NCBI RefSeq assembly: GCF_001425265.1
Contig: NZ_LMEC01000001.1
Coordinates: 1,305,354 to 1,363,462 of the forward strand
Direction: 5' to 3'
DNA from: Massilia sp. Root418
Lineage (GTDB): Bacteria > Pseudomonadota > Gammaproteobacteria > Burkholderiales > Burkholderiaceae_D
Length of the DNA: 58,109 nucleotides
This document shows, one piece after another, positions 8,291-16,684 of this stretch. The notes beneath the pieces were generated by a model, which saw only the letters and a list, made by a program, of their open reading frames with translations, had not been told where the DNA came from and searched no databases. Made by a program: the position numbers and the translations under genes. How positions within the stretch are numbered: position 1 is the stretch's first letter; every line of letters starts with the position of its first letter.

Positions 8291-8782
8291 CTAGATGGCT
8301 TCGGTAGACAGGAACAGCGTTTCCTTGATCTCTTCCATCACCACGTAGCTCTTGCTTTGCGCTGCGCCCGGCAACTGGAGCAGCATCTCGCCGAGCAACT
8401 TGCGGTACTCGGCCATTTCATGGATGCGCGCCTTGATCAGGTAATCGAAATCGCCCGACACCAGGTGGCACTCCTGCACCTCCGGAATGCGCAGCACTTC
8501 GCGCCGGAACTGCTCGAACATCGAGGCCGACTTGGTGTTGAGCGTAATTTCCACGAACACCAGCAGCTTGGCGCCCAGCGCCGGCGGGTCGATGCGCGCA
8601 TGGTAGCCGGTGATCACGCCGTCGCGCTCCATGCGCTTGACGCGCTCAATGGCCGGGGTAATCGACAGCCCCACCTGCTCGCTCAAATCCTTCATGGAAA
8701 TCCGCCCATCCTCCTGCAGGATGCGCAGGATCTTGCGGTCGAGCTTGTCCAGGGTACGGACCGAATCCTTCTGTGTTCGCAT
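8291..8782 (-). CDS. Lrp/AsnC family transcriptional regulator
   Basis: This 163-residue regulator has an N-terminal winged helix-turn-helix (LDRKILRILQEDGRISMKDL then SEQVGLSITPAIERVKRMER). A RAM ligand-binding domain follows (VFVEITLN, VQECHLVSGDFDYLIKARI). Proteins of this type form octamers and sense amino acids. It is divergent from dadA across 106 bp, the classical arrangement in which an Lrp-type protein controls D-amino-acid dehydrogenase in response to alanine or leucine. It is therefore most likely the local dadA regulator (Lrp, DadR or BkdR-like). The exact orthology is not resolved. Confidence 0.88.
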   Translation of the reverse strand: MRTQKDSVRTLDKLDRKILRILQEDGRISMKDLSEQVGLSITPAIERVKRMERDGVITGYHARIDPPALGAKLLVFVEITLNTKSASMFEQFRREVLRIPEVQECHLVSGDFDYLIKARIHEMAEYRKLLGEMLLQLPGAAQSKSYVVMEEIKETLFLSTEAI

Positions 8783-8806
8783 GATTTTTTACTGAATATC
8801 CGCTTT

Positions 8807-8835
8807 TATATAGTAACTAATGCTGGCTGAAGCAA
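8807..8835 (-). promoter_or_regulatory. Promoter of the Lrp-type regulator gene
   Basis: On the minus strand, TTGCTT (8830-8835), a 17-bp spacer and TATATA (8807-8812) lie 25 bp before the ATG at 8782. The element occupies the middle of the dadA/regulator intergenic region, so regulator binding could affect both genes. Confidence 0.6.
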
Positions 8836-8888
8836 CTTATCATAGCGTTATATCTGGCGCAAGCCATTAAAACCTATAAGGGAGCGTT

Positions 8889-10172
8889 ATGCGTATCGTG
8901 ATTCTTGGCAGCGGCGTCATCGGCGTCACCACCGCGTACTACCTGGCCCAGGCCGGCCACGACGTCACGGTGCTGGACCGCCAGCCCGCGTCCGCCCAGG
9001 AAACCAGCTTCGCCAACGCCGGCCAGATCTCCCCCGGCTACGCGTCCCCGTGGGCCGCGCCCGGCATTCCCCTGAAAGCCATGAAATGGATGCTGCAGCG
9101 CCACGCGCCGCTGTCCATCACGCCCGACGGCACCCTGTTCCAGCTGCAATGGATGTGGCAGATGCTGCAGAACTGCAATGCCGAGCGCTACGCGGTGAAC
9201 AAGGAGCGCATGGTGCGCCTGGCCGAATACAGCCGCGACTGCTTCAAGGCGCTGCGCGCCGCCACCGGCATTGAATACCAGGGCCGCCAGCAAGGCACCA
9301 CCCAGCTGTTCCGTACCCAGCAGCAGCTGGACGGTGCCGCCAAGGACATCGAAGTGCTGAAGGATACCGGCGTGCCCTATGAACTGCTGACGCGCGATCA
9401 GCTGGTGAGCGCCGAACCCGGCCTGGACAAGGACAAGCTGGTGGGCGGCCTCCGGCTGCCCAACGATGAAACCGGCGACTGCCAGCTGTTTACCACCCGC
9501 CTGACCGCCATGGCTGAAGAGCTGGGCGTGAAGTTCCGCTACAACACCGAGGTGCGCAGCCTGGTGATGGACGGCGGCGAGATCAAAGGCGTCGTCACCG
9601 CCAGCGGCCTGGTGCACGCGGACAGCTATGTGGTGGCCATGGGCTCCTACTCCACCCAGCTGCTGCAGGACATCGTCAAGATCCCGGTCTACCCGCTGAA
9701 GGGCTATTCGATCACCGTGCCCATCGTGGACGCGGCGCGCGCCCCCACCTCGACCATCCTGGACGAAACCTACAAGATCGCCGTCACCCGCTTCGACGAC
9801 CGTATCCGCGTCGGCGGCATGGCCGAGATTGCCGGCTTCAACACGCAGCTGAACCCGCGCCGCCGCGAAACGCTGGAAATGGTGGTCAACGACCTGTTCC
9901 CGGGCGCCGGCGATACCGCCAGCGCCAGCTTCTGGACCGGCCTGCGTCCCATGACGCCGGACGGCACGCCCGTGGTGGGCCGCACTGCCGTGCGCAACCT
10001 GTTCATCAACACCGGCCATGGCACCCTGGGCTGGACCATGTCCTGCGGCTCGGCCCAACTGCTGGCCGACATCATCTCCGCCAAGCGCCCCGCCATCCTG
10101 GCCGACGACCTGTCCGTCAGCCGCTACAGCAAGCAGCCCGGCCAGCGCGCGCCGCAGCTGGTGAACGCCTGA
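8889..10172 (+). CDS. dadA: D-amino acid dehydrogenase, small subunit
   Basis: This FAD enzyme oxidises D-amino acids (chiefly D-alanine) to 2-oxo acids, passing electrons to the respiratory chain at the membrane. The N-terminus is a Rossmann FAD motif ([20 protein letters not shown]). The DadA-specific stretch [20 protein letters not shown] follows. [16 protein letters not shown] and the C-terminal [20 protein letters not shown] are also characteristic. The length of 427 residues fits the family (about 430). AAGGGAG sits 6 bp before the ATG. The divergent Lrp-type gene is the probable regulator. No alanine racemase gene (dadX) follows. Confidence 0.95.
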   Translation: MRIVILGSGVIGVTTAYYLAQAGHDVTVLDRQPASAQETSFANAGQISPGYASPWAAPGIPLKAMKWMLQRHAPLSITPDGTLFQLQWMWQMLQNCNAERYAVNKERMVRLAEYSRDCFKALRAATGIEYQGRQQGTTQLFRTQQQLDGAAKDIEVLKDTGVPYELLTRDQLVSAEPGLDKDKLVGGLRLPNDETGDCQLFTTRLTAMAEELGVKFRYNTEVRSLVMDGGEIKGVVTASGLVHADSYVVAMGSYSTQLLQDIVKIPVYPLKGYSITVPIVDAARAPTSTILDETYKIAVTRFDDRIRVGGMAEIAGFNTQLNPRRRETLEMVVNDLFPGAGDTASASFWTGLRPMTPDGTPVVGRTAVRNLFINTGHGTLGWTMSCGSAQLLADIISAKRPAILADDLSVSRYSKQPGQRAPQLVNA

Positions 10173-10302
10173 TCCACGCGCTGCGGCGGGGATCGCGGGC
10201 ATCGCTGGTGTCGCGGGTTGCAGGCGTGCCGCGCTGAGCCGCCCTACGGCCCCGCCCGGCGTTGTGCCCGCACCACCGGCCGCCATGCCATGCGATTGGC
10301 CG

Positions 10303-10331
10303 TTGTGCGCCATGCGCGCACTGCGTATAAT
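10303..10331 (+). promoter_or_regulatory. Promoter placing transcription start at the HDOD start codon
   Basis: TTGTGC (10303-10308), a 17-bp spacer and a perfect TATAAT (10326-10331) end just six bases before ATG 10338. The expected start of transcription coincides with the ATG, so the mRNA would be leaderless. No Shine-Dalgarno is present. Confidence 0.6.
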
Positions 10332-10337
10332 TTTTGC

Positions 10338-11177
10338 ATGAATAAACTTGAAGCTTATGGCCACATCGCCGCTCTGGCGATACGCGGCGACCTGGTTTTC
10401 CCCACCAGCGTCAACGCGGCGCTGCGCGTGCAACTCGCGCTGGACGACCCCGAATGCCCCATCGATGAAGCGATCCGCCTGGTGCTGGCCGAGCCCCAGC
10501 TCGCTGCGCGCACGGTCGCGCTGGCCAACTCGGCCATGTTCAACCGCACCGGCGGCCCGGAAGTGACCAATGTGCGCGCCGCCATCATGCGCATCGGCTA
10601 CCACAACCTGTTTGCGCTGGCCGCCGCCATGGTGGTGCGCCAGTTCGGCAGCAAGATCGCCGACCCGGCCCTGCGCGCCAAGGCCGAGCAGCTGTGGCAG
10701 CACACGGTGCACGTGGCCTGCCTGGCGCGCATTATCGCGCGCGACGTCACGTACACCAATCCGGACACGGCGCTGTTCGCCGCCATCGTGCATGAAGTCG
10801 GCAATTTCTACTTGCTCTCGCGGGCAGACGAATTCCCCGGCCTGCTGGAAGACGACCCCGAAAACTGGCAGCCCGCCAGCGAAGAAATCATCACGCGCGA
10901 AGTGCTGAACAAGCTCAATATCCCGGAACCGGTGAGCACCGCCATCCAGGGCATGCGCGACAGCTTCCTGCAGATTCCGCCGGAGTCGCTGCTCGACACG
11001 CTGCTGCTGGCCAATCACCTGTCGCCGGTGGCGTCGCCTTTGCAGGCCGCGCCGCGCGAGCTGCCGCCGCACTCGGAATCCGTGATCGACCTGTTCATCG
11101 ACGAGGAAATGATGGCGGAATTGCTGGCCCAGGCCGGCAAGGACGCCGAGGCCATGAACGCGGCCTTGCTGGTGTAA
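10338..11177 (+). CDS. HDOD domain signalling protein
   Basis: This 279-residue protein is essentially one HDOD domain. It shows the family's helical features FPTSVNAALRVQLALDDPEC, LARTVALANSA-type packing and VHVACLARIIARDVTYTNPD. HDOD proteins are non-catalytic relatives of HD phosphohydrolases involved in signalling, motility and stress control. An HD-like position survives as IVHEVGNF, so metal-dependent catalysis is unlikely. The ATG at 10338 is chosen because homology begins there (MNKLEAYGHIAALAIRGDLV). The open frame extends upstream to 10218 with poor coding character. Expression is probably leaderless. The stop is 22 bp from the convergent nsrR gene. Confidence 0.85.
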   Translation: MNKLEAYGHIAALAIRGDLVFPTSVNAALRVQLALDDPECPIDEAIRLVLAEPQLAARTVALANSAMFNRTGGPEVTNVRAAIMRIGYHNLFALAAAMVVRQFGSKIADPALRAKAEQLWQHTVHVACLARIIARDVTYTNPDTALFAAIVHEVGNFYLLSRADEFPGLLEDDPENWQPASEEIITREVLNKLNIPEPVSTAIQGMRDSFLQIPPESLLDTLLLANHLSPVASPLQAAPRELPPHSESVIDLFIDEEMMAELLAQAGKDAEAMNAALLV

Positions 11178-11199
11178 GGCTGCCGGCCTGGCGTTCCGC

Positions 11200-11658
11200 T
11201 CAGGCCTTCGCCAGATGCAGCTGCACCGGGTGCAGCTGCTGCGCCATGGAGCCGCCGCGCTTGGGCAGCAGGTCCGCCAGCGTCACCCCGTCCAGCACCT
11301 TCAGGTAGGCGTCGGTCGCCTCTTCCAGCTTGGTCTTCAGGAAGCAGGCGCCGTTGAAGGCGCACGTGTTGTGCTCGCCATCGAAGCACTCCGCCATGTA
11401 AAAATCGCTCTCGCTGCCGCGCACCACGGCGCCGATATTGATGTCGGCCGGCTCGCGCTTGAGGCGCAGGCCGCCGTTGCGGCCGCGCACCGTCTCCACC
11501 AGGCCGTTCACGCCCAGCTGGTGTATCACCTTGGTCAGGTGGTTCTTGGAAATGCTGTGCAGGTCCGCGATGTCCTGAATCGTGACCAGATTGTCGCGGT
11601 TCATGCCCAGGAAGATCAGCGAGCGCAGCGTGTAGTCGGTGAACGAAGTCAGTCTCAT
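11200..11658 (-). CDS. nsrR: NsrR-type Rrf2 family nitric-oxide-sensing repressor
   Basis: This 152-residue Rrf2 regulator has an N-terminal winged helix-turn-helix (RLTSFTDYTLRSLIFLG, IADLHSISKNHLTKVIHQLG). Three cysteines follow at C91, C99 and C105 (ECFDGEHNTCAFNGAC). These match the Fe-S cluster cysteines of NsrR, whose cluster reacts with NO and releases DNA. The ATG at 11658 is preferred over one seven codons upstream because MRLTSFTDY is the family start. The divergent neighbours are SCO, membrane protein and truncated haemoglobin genes, consistent with an NO-responsive group. An NsrR-like half-site lies just upstream of the gene. Confidence 0.85.
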   Translation of the reverse strand: MRLTSFTDYTLRSLIFLGMNRDNLVTIQDIADLHSISKNHLTKVIHQLGVNGLVETVRGRNGGLRLKREPADINIGAVVRGSESDFYMAECFDGEHNTCAFNGACFLKTKLEEATDAYLKVLDGVTLADLLPKRGGSMAQQLHPVQLHLAKA

Positions 11659-11675
11659 AGTGGCGGTCCGGTTTA

Positions 11676-11686
11676 ACATACATCTT
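11676..11686 (-). promoter_or_regulatory. Candidate NsrR half-site upstream of nsrR
   Basis: On the minus strand the sequence AAGATGTATGT matches the published NsrR half-site (AAGATGYATTT) except near its end. It lies 18 bp before the nsrR ATG, a position suited to autoregulation. The partner half-site is weak or absent. The assignment is by eye only. Confidence 0.4.
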
Positions 11687-11723
11687 GCATATTGCTTAAC
11701 AGCAAGCTCTACTGTACCATGCT

Positions 11724-11740
11724 TAATGAGGTATTCATTA
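11724..11740. promoter_or_regulatory. Inverted repeat in the nsrR/SCO intergenic region
   Basis: TAATGA and TCATTA arms (6 bp each, perfect) are separated by 5 bp. The element sits 62 bp upstream of the SCO start and before a TATAAT-like -10 (11774-11779) that lacks a good -35. It could be an operator for a regulator acting on the SCO operon. The binding protein is unknown. Confidence 0.4.
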
Positions 11741-11802
11741 TATAGCTTTCAGGAAGGGATGGCGGAGGCGGCATATAATGGCGCCTGGACCGAAGGAGAG
11801 TG

Positions 11803-12510
11803 ATGAAGAGCTGGACACATTCAGGCAAGTACCGCACCGCAGCCGCCCTGGTGCTGCTGGCCACGCTCGGCGCGGCGGCCTTGTACTCAGGGACGTCCGG
11901 CTTCCGCGTCATCTCGACCGAAGCCGGGAGGCGGCTGGACATCGCGGAAAACCCGCGCGCGCTGCCCGTGGCGCACGTGGTGGCCGCGGCCGGCCAGCCG
12001 CAGCCGGCCACGCTGGAACAGGCCTTGCGCGGCGATCCCCGCGTGGCCATCGTCACCTTCATCTACACCCAGTGTAACGCCATGTGCTCCATCCTGGGCT
12101 CCGAACTGCAGCAGATGCAGGACGCCCTGCGCCAGCGCGGCCTGCAGGACAAGGTACGCCTGATCAGCATCAGTTTCGATCCGCGCGACACGCCGCAGCT
12201 GCTCGCCAGCTACGCCGGCAAGCAGAAGGCGCTGCCGGCCAGCTGGCAATTTCTTGCCGTGCCGGACGCCAGGCAGCGCCAGCAGGTACTGGACACCTTC
12301 GGCGTTGTCGTGCTGCCGGCACCGCTGGGCGAGTTCGAACACAACGCCGCTTTCCACCTGGTGGACAAGCAGGGCCGCCTGGCGCGCGTGATGGACTTCA
12401 CCGACGGCCCGGGCGCCCTCAACGCCGCCCTCGCCATGGCAGGCAGCGCGCCCGTCCCAACGGCCGCCTCTGCCGCGCCGCGCGGCCCCGCAGCAGGAGG
12501 CGCGCCATGA
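11803..12510 (+). CDS. SCO1/SenC family copper/redox protein
   Basis: The 235-residue protein has an N-terminal membrane anchor (about 12-29) and a thioredoxin-like periplasmic domain. The copper-binding Cys pair is CNAMC (C91, C95), and the distal His lies in EFEHNAAFHLVD. SCO proteins deliver copper to the CuA site of cytochrome oxidases or protect against redox stress. AAGGAG precedes ATG 11803; a GTG directly before it is an alternative start. The stop overlaps the next ATG (ATGA), so the two genes are translationally coupled. Adjacency to nsrR suggests a role in respiration under NO. Confidence 0.88.
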   Translation: MKSWTHSGKYRTAAALVLLATLGAAALYSGTSGFRVISTEAGRRLDIAENPRALPVAHVVAAAGQPQPATLEQALRGDPRVAIVTFIYTQCNAMCSILGSELQQMQDALRQRGLQDKVRLISISFDPRDTPQLLASYAGKQKALPASWQFLAVPDARQRQQVLDTFGVVVLPAPLGEFEHNAAFHLVDKQGRLARVMDFTDGPGALNAALAMAGSAPVPTAASAAPRGPAAGGAP

Positions 12511-13181
12511 ACCGCAGCACACCCGGCAGCGCCGGCGCGCCGAGCATTCCGGCCGGCGCCTTCCGTCGCGCTCCGTCCAGTGCCGCGCCCGCGCCCGACC
12601 GTCCCCGCCTGCGCCTGTTCGCCCGCATCTGCGGCGGACTGCTGCTGGCGGGCGCCTGGCTGCTGCGTGGACCGCTGGAAGCGACCATGCTGGGCCACAT
12701 GGTGGCGCAGCTGCCCATGATCTTCTTCGGCGGCCTGCTGCTCGGCAGCCGCACCGCCCGCCGCAGCGCCACGCTGGCCAGCTTCGACCGCCACGGCCTG
12801 ACCGGCCTCACCGCCCTGCTCATCCTCAGCAGCTACTGGATGATTCCGCGCGTCCTCGAAGCCGCGCTCACCCAGCCGCTGCACGAACTGGCCAAGTTCG
12901 CCAGCTGGGCACTGCTGGGCGCCGTGCTGCCCTCGTCCATCGCGCGCGCCAACATGGCCATCCAGCTGCTCTGCCTCGGCAGTTTCTGCGCCATGGCCAC
13001 GCTCGGCGGCATGCTGTACCAGGAAGTGCCCGAACAGCTCTGCAACGCCTACCTGAAAGACGACCAGGCGCTCACCGGGGCCTTCCTCATCATCCTCGCC
13101 GTGGCCGCCGCCGTCGGCTGGTGCATCTACCGCTTCCCGGCGCTGAACACGCCCACACCCTCCGCCCCCGTCCGGGAGTAA
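12507..13181 (+). CDS. Multi-pass membrane protein of the SCO/haemoglobin operon
   Basis: This 224-residue protein has a Pro-rich N-terminus and about five or six transmembrane helices. Helix 2 contains MLGHMVAQLPMIFFGGLLLG. This is reminiscent of the His-containing segment of CtaG/DUF1404-like cytochrome oxidase assembly proteins, but the similarity is faint. AGGAGG lies 7 bp before ATG 12507, and the start overlaps the SCO stop by 4 bp. The context (SCO upstream, truncated haemoglobin 3 bp downstream) points to a helper role in terminal oxidase or NO physiology. A precise function is not claimed. Confidence 0.7.
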   Translation: MNRSTPGSAGAPSIPAGAFRRAPSSAAPAPDRPRLRLFARICGGLLLAGAWLLRGPLEATMLGHMVAQLPMIFFGGLLLGSRTARRSATLASFDRHGLTGLTALLILSSYWMIPRVLEAALTQPLHELAKFASWALLGAVLPSSIARANMAIQLLCLGSFCAMATLGGMLYQEVPEQLCNAYLKDDQALTGAFLIILAVAAAVGWCIYRFPALNTPTPSAPVRE

Positions 13182-13184
13182 GCC

Positions 13185-13562
13185 ATGCCGTACCAAGAAC
13201 TGAACACCGCCAGCATCACCGCCCTGGTCCACGAATTCTATGACGCCGTGCGCGCCGAGCCGGAACTGGGCCCCGTCTTCGACGCCGCCATCGGCGACAA
13301 CTGGGACCCGCACCTGGCGCGCATGGTGGACTTCTGGAGCACCGTCATGCTGGGCACCAAGGAGTTCCAGGGCAATGTGTTCGGCACCCACATGCAGCTG
13401 AGCGGCATCGAGCCGCAGCACTTCCGCCGCTGGCTGGCGCTGTTCGAAACAACCGCCGCGCGCCTGTTCACTCCCGCGCTGGCCGCCGAATTCCTTGTCG
13501 TCGCGCGGCGTATCGCCGCCAGCCTGCAGTACGGCTTTTTCGGCAAAGTGGTGGAACAGTAG
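13185..13562 (+). CDS. Group III truncated haemoglobin
   Basis: This 125-residue 2-on-2 globin has FYDAVRAEPELGPVF at helix B/C and the proximal-His segment VFGTHMQLSG (H69). It then has QHFRRWLALFETTAARLF, as in group III (trHbP/Ctb) globins. Campylobacter Ctb, of this group, is induced under NO stress and binds O2 or NO tightly. It starts 3 bp after the membrane protein's stop and is the last gene of the operon. Control by the adjacent NsrR is likely. The stop lies 3 bp from the convergent LysR gene. Confidence 0.9.
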   Translation: MPYQELNTASITALVHEFYDAVRAEPELGPVFDAAIGDNWDPHLARMVDFWSTVMLGTKEFQGNVFGTHMQLSGIEPQHFRRWLALFETTAARLFTPALAAEFLVVARRIAASLQYGFFGKVVEQ

Positions 13563-13565
13563 GCC

Positions 13566-14483
13566 TCAGCGCAGCTTCGCCAGGCCCTGCTGCACGCGGA
13601 TGATGTTCACCAGCGTGCGCAGCGCCGGGTGGTTGTGGCGCCGGCTGCTGTAATACATGTGGAACGGCTCGCCCTTCGCTGCGTGGTCATCCAGCACCAG
13701 CCGCAGGCTGCCCTCTTCCAGTTCGCCGCCGATGCGCCGCTCCAGGAAATATCCCAGCCCCACGCCGGCCTTCGCTGCGGCGATGGAGGTGGCGGTGTCG
13801 TTGATCGTGATGGCGCCCGGCACGCGGACGCGGCACCTGGACCGTCCCCGGCCCAGCTCCCATTTATAGCTTGAATTGTCCCCCAATAGCAGCTGCAGGC
13901 AGGTATGCCCGGCCAGGTCGTCCGGATGCAGCGGCGCACCGCGCTGCGCCAGATAGGACGGGGCCGCCGCAACCACCCACCGCTGCGGACCGCTGAGCGG
14001 CACCGATATCATGTCCTCCGGCACGTAGTGGCCGTAGCGGATGCCCGCGTCGTATCCTTCCGCCACGATATCGATCGGCCTGTCCTCGACCACCACCGTC
14101 AGCCGGACCTCCGGGCACAGCGTGGCAAATTCCGGGATCGCCGGGTTGATGAGCAGGTGCGCCGCATCGGCGAACACATTGATGCGCAATTCGCCGTAGC
14201 GCCCCGCGCCGGGCGCATCGAGTTCGGCCAGCGCCAGCCCGATCTTGTCGAAGCCTTCCTCCAGGCGCAGCGCCAGCGCGCGGCCGGTATCGGTCGGCGC
14301 AAGCGCTCGGCTGGAACGGTTGAGCAGCTTGGCCCCCAGCCGCTCCTCCAGCCTGCGCATGGCGTGGCTCACCGCCGACGGCGTCAAGCCCAGCTGGATC
14401 GCCGCGCCCTTGAAGCTGCCGGTGCGCGTAATGGTCAGGAATACCCGCAGGTCGGGCAGCTCTATGCGGTCGAATACGGACAT
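13566..14483 (-). CDS. LysR family transcriptional regulator
   Basis: This 305-residue regulator has the LysR helix-turn-helix FLTITRTGSFKGAAIQLGLT-PSAVSHAMRRLEERLG at residues about 15-50. A periplasmic-binding-protein-like effector domain follows (GELRINVFADAAHLLINPAI, DRPIDIVAEGYDAGIRYG). The latter phrase is typical of LysR proteins next to oxidoreductase genes. It is divergent from the aldo/keto reductase gene across 105 bp and is its most likely activator. The effector is unknown. Confidence 0.9.
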   Translation of the reverse strand: MSVFDRIELPDLRVFLTITRTGSFKGAAIQLGLTPSAVSHAMRRLEERLGAKLLNRSSRALAPTDTGRALALRLEEGFDKIGLALAELDAPGAGRYGELRINVFADAAHLLINPAIPEFATLCPEVRLTVVVEDRPIDIVAEGYDAGIRYGHYVPEDMISVPLSGPQRWVVAAAPSYLAQRGAPLHPDDLAGHTCLQLLLGDNSSYKWELGRGRSRCRVRVPGAITINDTATSIAAAKAGVGLGYFLERRIGGELEEGSLRLVLDDHAAKGEPFHMYYSSRRHNHPALRTLVNIIRVQQGLAKLR

Positions 14484-14588
14484 GGATGAAATGGTTTCAC
14501 TCTCAGGATGAATCGGCTTCAGCTGGAAATCCTATCATGGCGGCGGCAAACCGCGCTATAACTACTGCCTCGCACAAAGGAGCACTGG

Positions 14589-15575
14589 ATGAAACAGAGA
14601 GTATTTGGACGCACGGGCCGCAGCGTGTCGGAAATCGGATTCGGCGCATGGGCCATCGGCGGCGCCTGGGGCGACGTCTCCCCGCAGGACGCGAAGGCGG
14701 CGCTGCACGCGGCGCTGGATGAAGGCATGACCTTCATCGACACTGCGGACGTGTATGGCGACGGCCGCTCGGAACAGCTCATCGCCGAGGTGCTGAAGGA
14801 ACGCGGCGGCGCCAGGCCCTTCGTGGCCACGAAACTGGGCCGGCGCGCCTCGCCCCACGTGGCGGAGGCCTACAGCAAGGAGAACCTCACCGCCTACGTC
14901 GAGCGCTCGCTGCGCAATCTGCAGACGGACTGCCTGGACCTGGTGCAGCTGCACTGCCCTCCGCCGGCGGTCTATTACCAGCCCGAGGTGTTCGGCTACC
15001 TGGACCAGCTGGCGGCAGACGGCAAGATCCGGCACTACGGCGTGTCCGTGGAAAAGGTGGAAGAGGGACTGAAAGCGATCGAATACCCGAACGTGCAGTC
15101 GGTCCAGATCATCTACAACATCTTCCGCCAGCGCCCGGCCGGTCTGTTTTTCGCCGAAGCGAAGAGGCGCCAGGTTGGGGTGATCGCGCGCGTGCCGCTC
15201 GCGTCCGGCCTGCTGACCGGGAAGATGCACGCCGCCAGCGCGTTCGCCGCCGACGACCACCGCGCCTTCAACCGCAACGGCGAAGCCTTCGACAAGGGCG
15301 AAACCTTTTCCGGCGTGCCCTACGAAGTGGCGCTGACCGCCGTGGAGGAGATCCGCCGCCTGGTGCCGGGCGACACCGCCATGGCCCAATTCGCGCTGCG
15401 CTGGATACTGATGGAAGACGCGGTCAGCACCGTGATCCCGGGCGCGAGGAACGCCGCCCAGGCCCAGGCCAACGCCCGCGCCGGCACGCTGCCGGCCCTG
15501 AGCGGCGACACCATGTCGGCACTGCGCCGCCTGTATGCCGAGCGCATCGCGCCCCACGTGCACCAGCTCTGGTAA
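14589..15575 (+). CDS. Aldo/keto reductase
   Basis: This 328-residue NADPH-dependent reductase has a (beta/alpha)8 barrel. The catalytic tetrad is visible: Asp and Tyr in FIDTADVYGDGRSE, Lys in FVATKLG, and His in LDLVQLHCP. The C-terminal cofactor motif TVIPGARNAAQAQAN is present. The family reduces aldehydes and ketones; the substrate cannot be told. AAGGAG lies 7 bp before ATG, and TATAAC at 14557-14562 may be the -10. It is paired with the divergent LysR regulator. Confidence 0.92.
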   Translation: MKQRVFGRTGRSVSEIGFGAWAIGGAWGDVSPQDAKAALHAALDEGMTFIDTADVYGDGRSEQLIAEVLKERGGARPFVATKLGRRASPHVAEAYSKENLTAYVERSLRNLQTDCLDLVQLHCPPPAVYYQPEVFGYLDQLAADGKIRHYGVSVEKVEEGLKAIEYPNVQSVQIIYNIFRQRPAGLFFAEAKRRQVGVIARVPLASGLLTGKMHAASAFAADDHRAFNRNGEAFDKGETFSGVPYEVALTAVEEIRRLVPGDTAMAQFALRWILMEDAVSTVIPGARNAAQAQANARAGTLPALSGDTMSALRRLYAERIAPHVHQLW

Positions 15576-15624
15576 CGTCAACGGCAGTTTGCTATGCTTG
15601 CGGCACTCAACTTCGGAGATGCCC

Positions 15625-16644
15625 ATGCTGATCAACGCGCCTGCCTATGGATCGGACCTGTCCGGCCTGGTCTGCGGCTATCTGTTCGGCCGCGACCATC
15701 AGCCCATGCCGATCGAGGCGGGCGCCGCCCAGGAGTGGCTGGACCAGCCAGGGCACCACGAGGGGGAATTCATCTGGCTGCACTTCAACCTGGCCAACAC
15801 CGCCAGTGAGAAGTGGATGAAAGAGCACGTGGTGCTGGCCGAGGAGTTTTACGAAAGCCTGCACGAAGGGCAGCGCTCGACCCGCATCGAGCTGGCCGAC
15901 AACGCCCTGATCGCCGTCGTCAACGACGTGGTGCACGATTTCTCGTTCGACCCGTCCGACATCGCCACGCTGTGGCTCAGCGTGGACCGGCAGGTGGTGA
16001 TCAGCGCGCGGCGCCAGCCGCTGAAAGCCATCGAGGGCCTGCGCCAGGCGGTGCGCGGCGGCGAGCCGATACGCTCGCCGGTGGAACTGCTCACCCACCT
16101 GCTGCGGGACCAGGCGGACGCGCTGGTGAAAATCGTGCGCGACGCCATCAGCCGCGTGGACAGCATCGAGGACAATCTGCTGCAAGGGAAGCTGAAGCGC
16201 AAGCGCACCGACCTGGGCGCGCTGCGCCGCGTGCTGGTGCGCCTGCGCCGCCTGCTCGCGCCGGAACCGGCGGCGCTGTTCCGCCTGCTGCAAAAACCGC
16301 CCTCCTGGGTGGCCGACGTGGACAGCGAAGAACTGCGCGCGGCCACCGAGGAATTCGCGGTGGTGCTGAACGACATGGCCTCGCTGCAGGAGCGCATCAA
16401 GCTGCTGCAGGAGGAAATCGCCGCGCAGGTCAACGAGAGCAACAACCAGAGCCTGTACGTGCTGACCATCGTCACCGTACTGGCCCTGCCCATCAACATC
16501 ATCGCCGGCCTGCTGGGCATGAACGTGGGCGGCGTGCCGATGGCGCAGGACCCGGAAGGATTCTGGATCGTCGCCACCATCGTCGCCGTGTTCACCGCGG
16601 TAGCCGGCTGGCTGGTCTACCGCAAGCAGCAGGACCAGGAGTAG
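15625..16644 (+). CDS. zntB: CorA-superfamily metal transporter, ZntB-like
   Basis: This 339-residue pentameric channel protein has a long cytoplasmic helical domain (about 1-275). Two C-terminal transmembrane helices flank the GMN signature (LLGMNVGGVP). The linker VPMAQDPEGFW and the Arg/Lys tail VYRKQQDQE agree with ZntB, which moves Zn2+ coupled to protons. GGAG at 15615-15618 sits 6 bp before ATG 15625, whereas an ATG two codons earlier is too close, so 15625 is chosen. Metal specificity (Zn against Mg or Ni) is not proven by sequence. The downstream hairpin may end transcription. Confidence 0.85.
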   Translation: MLINAPAYGSDLSGLVCGYLFGRDHQPMPIEAGAAQEWLDQPGHHEGEFIWLHFNLANTASEKWMKEHVVLAEEFYESLHEGQRSTRIELADNALIAVVNDVVHDFSFDPSDIATLWLSVDRQVVISARRQPLKAIEGLRQAVRGGEPIRSPVELLTHLLRDQADALVKIVRDAISRVDSIEDNLLQGKLKRKRTDLGALRRVLVRLRRLLAPEPAALFRLLQKPPSWVADVDSEELRAATEEFAVVLNDMASLQERIKLLQEEIAAQVNESNNQSLYVLTIVTVLALPINIIAGLLGMNVGGVPMAQDPEGFWIVATIVAVFTAVAGWLVYRKQQDQE

Positions 16645-16669
16645 CCCGCCGGCCTGCGGCCCAGCGGGC
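16644..16669. terminator. GC-rich hairpin between convergent genes
   Basis: GCCCGC (16644-16649) pairs with GCGGGC (16664-16669), with an inner GGCC/GGCC stem around TGC. It fills the 40-bp gap between zntB and the convergent GH3 gene. It could act bidirectionally, but no T-tract follows on either side. Confidence 0.35.
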
Positions 16670-16684
16670 TTGCGGACCGCCCTG

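Noticed and set aside
12084..12506. Upstream extension of the SCO-operon membrane protein frame
   Set aside because: It overlaps the SCO gene in another frame and has Arg/Pro-rich junk composition. ATG 12507 with AGGAGG and ATGA overlap is the real start.
12507..13181. Calling the membrane protein NnrS because of the NO context
   Set aside because: It is about half the length of NnrS and lacks that family's N-terminal motif; only a faint CtaG-like His segment is visible.
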